In this document: positions 61,056 through 64,000 of the stretch, piece after piece | Layout of the letters: every line of letters starts with the position of its first letter | How positions within the stretch are numbered: position 1 is the first letter of the stretch | Source: Roseiarcus sp963794155 | Lineage (GTDB): Bacteria; Pseudomonadota; Alphaproteobacteria; Rhizobiales; Beijerinckiaceae | Length of the DNA stretch: 64,000 nucleotides | Direction of reading: 5' to 3' | Assembly (NCBI GenBank): GCA_963794155.1 | Contig: CAWCCX010000012.1 | Location: 62,001-126,000 of the forward strand | Position numbers and translations under genes: made by a program | Notes under the pieces: generated by a model | What the model was told of the DNA's origin: nothing | The model's input: the letters and a program-made list of their open reading frames with translations, nothing else | Databases searched by the model: none

Positions 61056-62434
61056 ATGAACGGGTGCGTCGCGGTTTTCGACCTCGGCAAGACCAACATC
61101 AAGGTCGTCATCTTCGATCGCGACGGTGCGGTTCTCGCAGAGCGCTCCGCGCCCAACGCGCCGCTCGCCGCTGACGCGCAATGGCCTTATCTGAAACTCG
61201 ATACTGAACGCGCTTGGTCTTTCCTCATCGGCGGGTTGAAGGAGCTAGGCCTCCGCCATCCGATCGAAGCGATCTCGACGGCGACGCACGGCTGCGCCGG
61301 CGTCCTCATGGGGCCCGACGGCGTCGCGCTTCCGCCGCTCGACTATGAGTTCGATGGATTTGCCGCTGTCGACGACTACGACACGGCGCGGCCGCCCTAC
61401 GAGGAGACCCGATCGCCCCGCCTGCCGCGCGGCCTCAATCTCGGCAGGCACATTTTCTATTTTGAGCGGTATTTCCCGACTCAATTCAAGCAGGCGACGC
61501 GCGTTCCTCGACCTATCCGCAATATTTCGCCTGGCGCCTGAGCGGGGTCATGGCGTCCGAGGCGACCTCGCTCGGCGCGCATACGGATCTCTGGCGCCCG
61601 ACCGAGGGCCGGCTATCGAGCATGGTCGACAAGCTAGGCTGGCGGCGGCTCTTCCCGCCGATGCGCAACGCCTGGGACACGCTCGGAACGCTCAAGCCCG
61701 AAGTCGCCGCGGCCACGGGGCTCGCGCGTAACGTCCGCGTCGTCTGCGGCGCCCACGATTCGAACGCCTCCCTCGTTCCGCATCTGGTGTCGCGGCGCGA
61801 TCCCTTCACCGTGATCTCGACCGGGACCTGGGTCATCATCATGGCCGTCGGCGGAAAGGGGAGGCTCGATCCCAAGGCCGACATGCTGGCCAACGTCGAC
61901 GTACGCGGCCAGCCGGTTCCGACCGCGCGCTTCATGGGCGGACGCGAATTCGCGGTCCTTGCGGGCGAAACGCCGGCCGACGCCGGCGAGGCCGACATCG
62001 CAGGCGCGGTCGCCTCGGGCGCGCTCGCGCTGCCGGCCTTTTCCGACCAGGGGGGCCCGTTTGCCGGGCGCGTCGGACGGATCGAAGGCGAAGCGCCCGC
62101 CACGCCCAAAGCCCGCGCGGCGCTGGCGACCCTTTATTCGGCGCTGATGACCGCCCATCTTCTCGGGCGTCTCGAAGCGCCGGGAGACCTCATCGTCGAG
62201 GGCGGCTTCACCCGCTCGCCGGCCTTCGCTGCCGTTCTCGCCAGCCTCATGTCCGGCCGGAGGGTCGTCGTCGCTCCGATGAGCGCGGGCGCCGCCGCCG
62301 GCGCGGCGCTGCTCGCCCATTGGGGCGAGCCCCACGATCCGCCCCGCCTCGAGTCTGCGCGCGCCTGGACCATTCCGGGCCTCGAGGCCTATTGGCGGCG
62401 ATGGGAGGGGGCGCTTCGGGCCGATCTGGTTTGA
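61056..62434 (+). pseudogene. rhaK: Rhamnulokinase, interrupted by one frameshift
   Basis: FGGY-family sugar kinase that would phosphorylate L-rhamnulose. The first frame (61056 to about 61505) contains the phosphate-1 motif FDLGKTNIKVVIFDRDG and ATHGCAGVLMG. It becomes nonsense after KQATRV and stops at 61541. A second frame picks up TYPQYFAWRLSGVMASEATSLGAHTDLW and then has HDSNASLVPHLV, FTVISTGTWVIIM and FMGGREFAVL through to 62434. A one-base loss or two-base gain near 61502-61510 reconciles them. All motifs are retained, so a sequencing error or very recent mutation is likely. If real, rhamnose growth would depend on another kinase. Confidence 0.88.
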
Positions 62435-62541
62435 TTCGCCCACGACCTCTTGTGGGTGACAACGTGAGGGAGCCGACGAGGCCCTCGCGCGTGCGGCCTC
62501 GCTGGCCTATGATCGCGGGTCTGATTTGACGGAGGAAACCC

Positions 62542-63777
62542 ATGGAAGCGATTGCGACGTCGGCCATCGCCCGGAATCGCGTTCAAGGCGCGAACGCCGG
62601 CCGGCCGCCGATTCCTTTCGACGCGGGCCGGCTTGACGCGCTGATGGAGGAGGCCGGGATCGACGCCCTCGTCGTCACCTCAAAGCACAACATCCAATAT
62701 CTTCTCGGCGGCTACCGGTTCTTCTTCTTCGATCATTTCGACGCGATCGGCGTCGGCCGCTATCTGCCTGTCCTGATCTATGTGAAGGGCGATCCGGAAC
62801 GGGCGACTTATGTCGGACATCCGATGGAGAGCTACGAGAACGAGCTCAACCGGTTCTGGGTCCCGACGTTCAGCGGCTCCGCGCGCGGGAGCACCGACGG
62901 GATGGAAGCCGCGATCGAGCGGCTGACGAGCCTCGCGCCGAAAGCAAAAAGGATCGGAATCGAGCGCTCGTTCCTGCCATCGGACGCCGAAAGCGCGCTG
63001 CGAAAGGGAATCCCTCAGGCCCAGTTCGTCGAGGCGCAGCTTCCGCTCGAACGCCTTCGGGCGGTCAAGACGGCGCAGGAACTGGAATGCTTGCGGCGCG
63101 CGAGCGATCTCGTCGTCGATTCGATGCTCGCCGTGATGGATCGCGCGCAGCCCGGCGCGACCAAGCACGAGCTGGTCGAAGCGCTGCGCCGCGAGGAGGT
63201 CAATCGCGGCCTCACGTTTGAATATTGTCTGATTACGGCCGGAACCAGCCTCAACCGGGCGCCGTCCGACCAGATCCTGCGCGAGGGCGACATTCTCTCG
63301 CTCGACTCCGGCGGCAACTACAAGGGCTATATCGGCGACCTCTGCCGGATGGGCATTTTCGGTGAGCCGGACGCCGAGCTCGAAGACCTGCTCGGCGAGG
63401 TCGACGCGATCCAGCAGGCCGCGAGACGGCCGATCCGGGACGGCGCGCGCGGCGGCGACGTTTTCGCCGCCGCCGAGGCGCTGACCCGCGACTCGCCGCA
63501 TGGCAATTCGCTCGAATTCGTCGCCCACGGAATGGGCCTCATCAGTCACGAAGCCCCCCGGCTCACCGATCGCGGCCCAGTGCCGTACCCCGCCCATGAT
63601 GCGGATCTGCCCTTGCGGAAGGGAATGGTTCTGTCGATCGAGACGACGATCCTTCATCCGCGCCGTGGCTTCATCAAGCTCGAGGACACGGTCGCGGTCA
63701 CCGAAAGCGGCTGCGAAGGGTTCGGCGACCGGGGACGGGGATGGAACCGCTGCGCCGGCGTCAGGGGGGCGAGCTAA
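62542..63777 (+). CDS. M24 family metallopeptidase (Xaa-Pro dipeptidase/creatinase-like)
   Basis: A 411-residue protein with the creatinase N-terminal domain and the pita-bread peptidase domain. Metal ligands appear in order: SLDSGG (Asp), GDLCRMG (Asp), AHGMGL (His), SIETTI (Glu) and KLEDTVAV (Glu). Members hydrolyse Xaa-Pro peptides or creatine-like amides, and the substrate cannot be told. The ATG at 62542 follows a GGAGGAAA site. It lies 107 bases after rhaK on the same strand and may or may not share its transcript. Confidence 0.87.
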   Translation: MEAIATSAIARNRVQGANAGRPPIPFDAGRLDALMEEAGIDALVVTSKHNIQYLLGGYRFFFFDHFDAIGVGRYLPVLIYVKGDPERATYVGHPMESYENELNRFWVPTFSGSARGSTDGMEAAIERLTSLAPKAKRIGIERSFLPSDAESALRKGIPQAQFVEAQLPLERLRAVKTAQELECLRRASDLVVDSMLAVMDRAQPGATKHELVEALRREEVNRGLTFEYCLITAGTSLNRAPSDQILREGDILSLDSGGNYKGYIGDLCRMGIFGEPDAELEDLLGEVDAIQQAARRPIRDGARGGDVFAAAEALTRDSPHGNSLEFVAHGMGLISHEAPRLTDRGPVPYPAHDADLPLRKGMVLSIETTILHPRRGFIKLEDTVAVTESGCEGFGDRGRGWNRCAGVRGAS

Positions 63778-63836
63778 GGTCAAAACCCCTGTGCTTGCGT
63801 CTGGCTGGCGATTGTTCGTTTGGATGGAGAGCGGCC

Positions 63837-63950
63837 ATGGACCGATTGCTGAAGACGCTGTCGGCGCTGGCGCTTGGCCTGTCGATCGCCGGGTGCGTCG
63901 CGGCTGAGCCGCCGTATCTCGTGGGCAAGTCCGTGAAGATCTACGCCTAA
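63837..63950 (+). CDS. Short predicted lipoprotein near the window edge
   Basis: A 37-residue frame from the ATG at 63837: MDRLLKTLSALALGLSIAGC supplies a signal ending in a lipobox (SIAGC), followed by only 17 residues before TAA at 63948. It may be a genuine mini-lipoprotein (entericidin-like size) or the start of a longer lipoprotein truncated by a frameshift, given the other indels in this window. Sequence beyond 64000 is needed to tell. Confidence 0.45.
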   Translation: MDRLLKTLSALALGLSIAGCVAAEPPYLVGKSVKIYA

Positions 63951-64000
63951 CCGATCGGCGACGCGGACATCCGCGCCATGGGGGTGGGCGGCCTCCTGAT

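Overview
This is a GC-rich, gene-dense stretch of a chromosome from an alphaproteobacterium, most likely of the order Hyphomicrobiales (Rhizobiales). The placement rests on gene content: a rhizobial-type L-rhamnose locus (rhaDI divergent from rhaRTPQSUK), an NAD-dependent formate dehydrogenase operon (fdsGBA-fdhD-fdsD), a sodium-symporter/histidine-kinase hybrid, paired M16 peptidases and a nested palindromic 'cattgcgagcgaagcgaag' element. A methylotroph or facultative C1 user related to Beijerinckiaceae is possible but not shown. No rRNA, tRNA, CRISPR array, prophage or complete insertion sequence was seen.

Layout. 1-9.9 kb: the 5' part of ilvC, a lemA/TPM-domain cluster, a D,D-carboxypeptidase, nudC, an LprI-like protein, a frame-broken aminotransferase, htpG and bolA. 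9.9-12.1 kb: purL, transcribed towards a small unknown gene and bolA. 12.1-14.6 kb: a compositionally different island holding an unrecognised ~409-residue protein and a Xre/RES toxin-antitoxin pair; it ends in a decayed second copy of the mutL 3' end. 14.8-26.6 kb: a SnoaL-like protein, mutL, a GFA-family protein, two M16 peptidases, a hydrolase, a PIN toxin with two tandem MazE-like antitoxins, a WYL regulator, rsmD, a long-tailed rluB and tadA. 26.7-38.8 kb: a MetE-like methyltransferase, an aldehyde dehydrogenase, aroQ, an O-methyltransferase, cobT, a large hybrid sensor kinase, leuD and a Sco protein. 38.9-45.9 kb: the formate dehydrogenase operon behind its LysR regulator. 45.9-51.4 kb: a FUSC-type exporter, a LysR regulator, a DUF1127 protein, a frame-broken MarR-GNAT fusion and an unknown gene. 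51.5-62.4 kb: the rhamnose locus. 62.5-64 kb: an M24 peptidase and a tiny lipoprotein.

How genes work together. The Rha ABC importer (RhaS, RhaT, RhaP, RhaQ) brings in L-rhamnose and RhaU interconverts its anomers. RhaI and RhaK turn it into rhamnulose 1-phosphate, and RhaD cleaves this and handles the lactaldehyde product. The DeoR-type RhaR probably acts at TTGATTGA repeats in the divergent promoter region. FdsGBA with FdsD oxidises formate to CO2 and makes NADH, FdhD sulfurates the Mo cofactor, and a LysR protein lies just upstream.

Five frame breaks in four genes (two in the aminotransferase, one each in the MarR-GNAT fusion, a lipoprotein and rhaK) look like recent indels or base-calling errors. 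Three of them lie at or beside GANTC-like sequences. The most unusual region is the 12.1-14.6 kb island, including an in-frame amber codon behind a well-formed start site.
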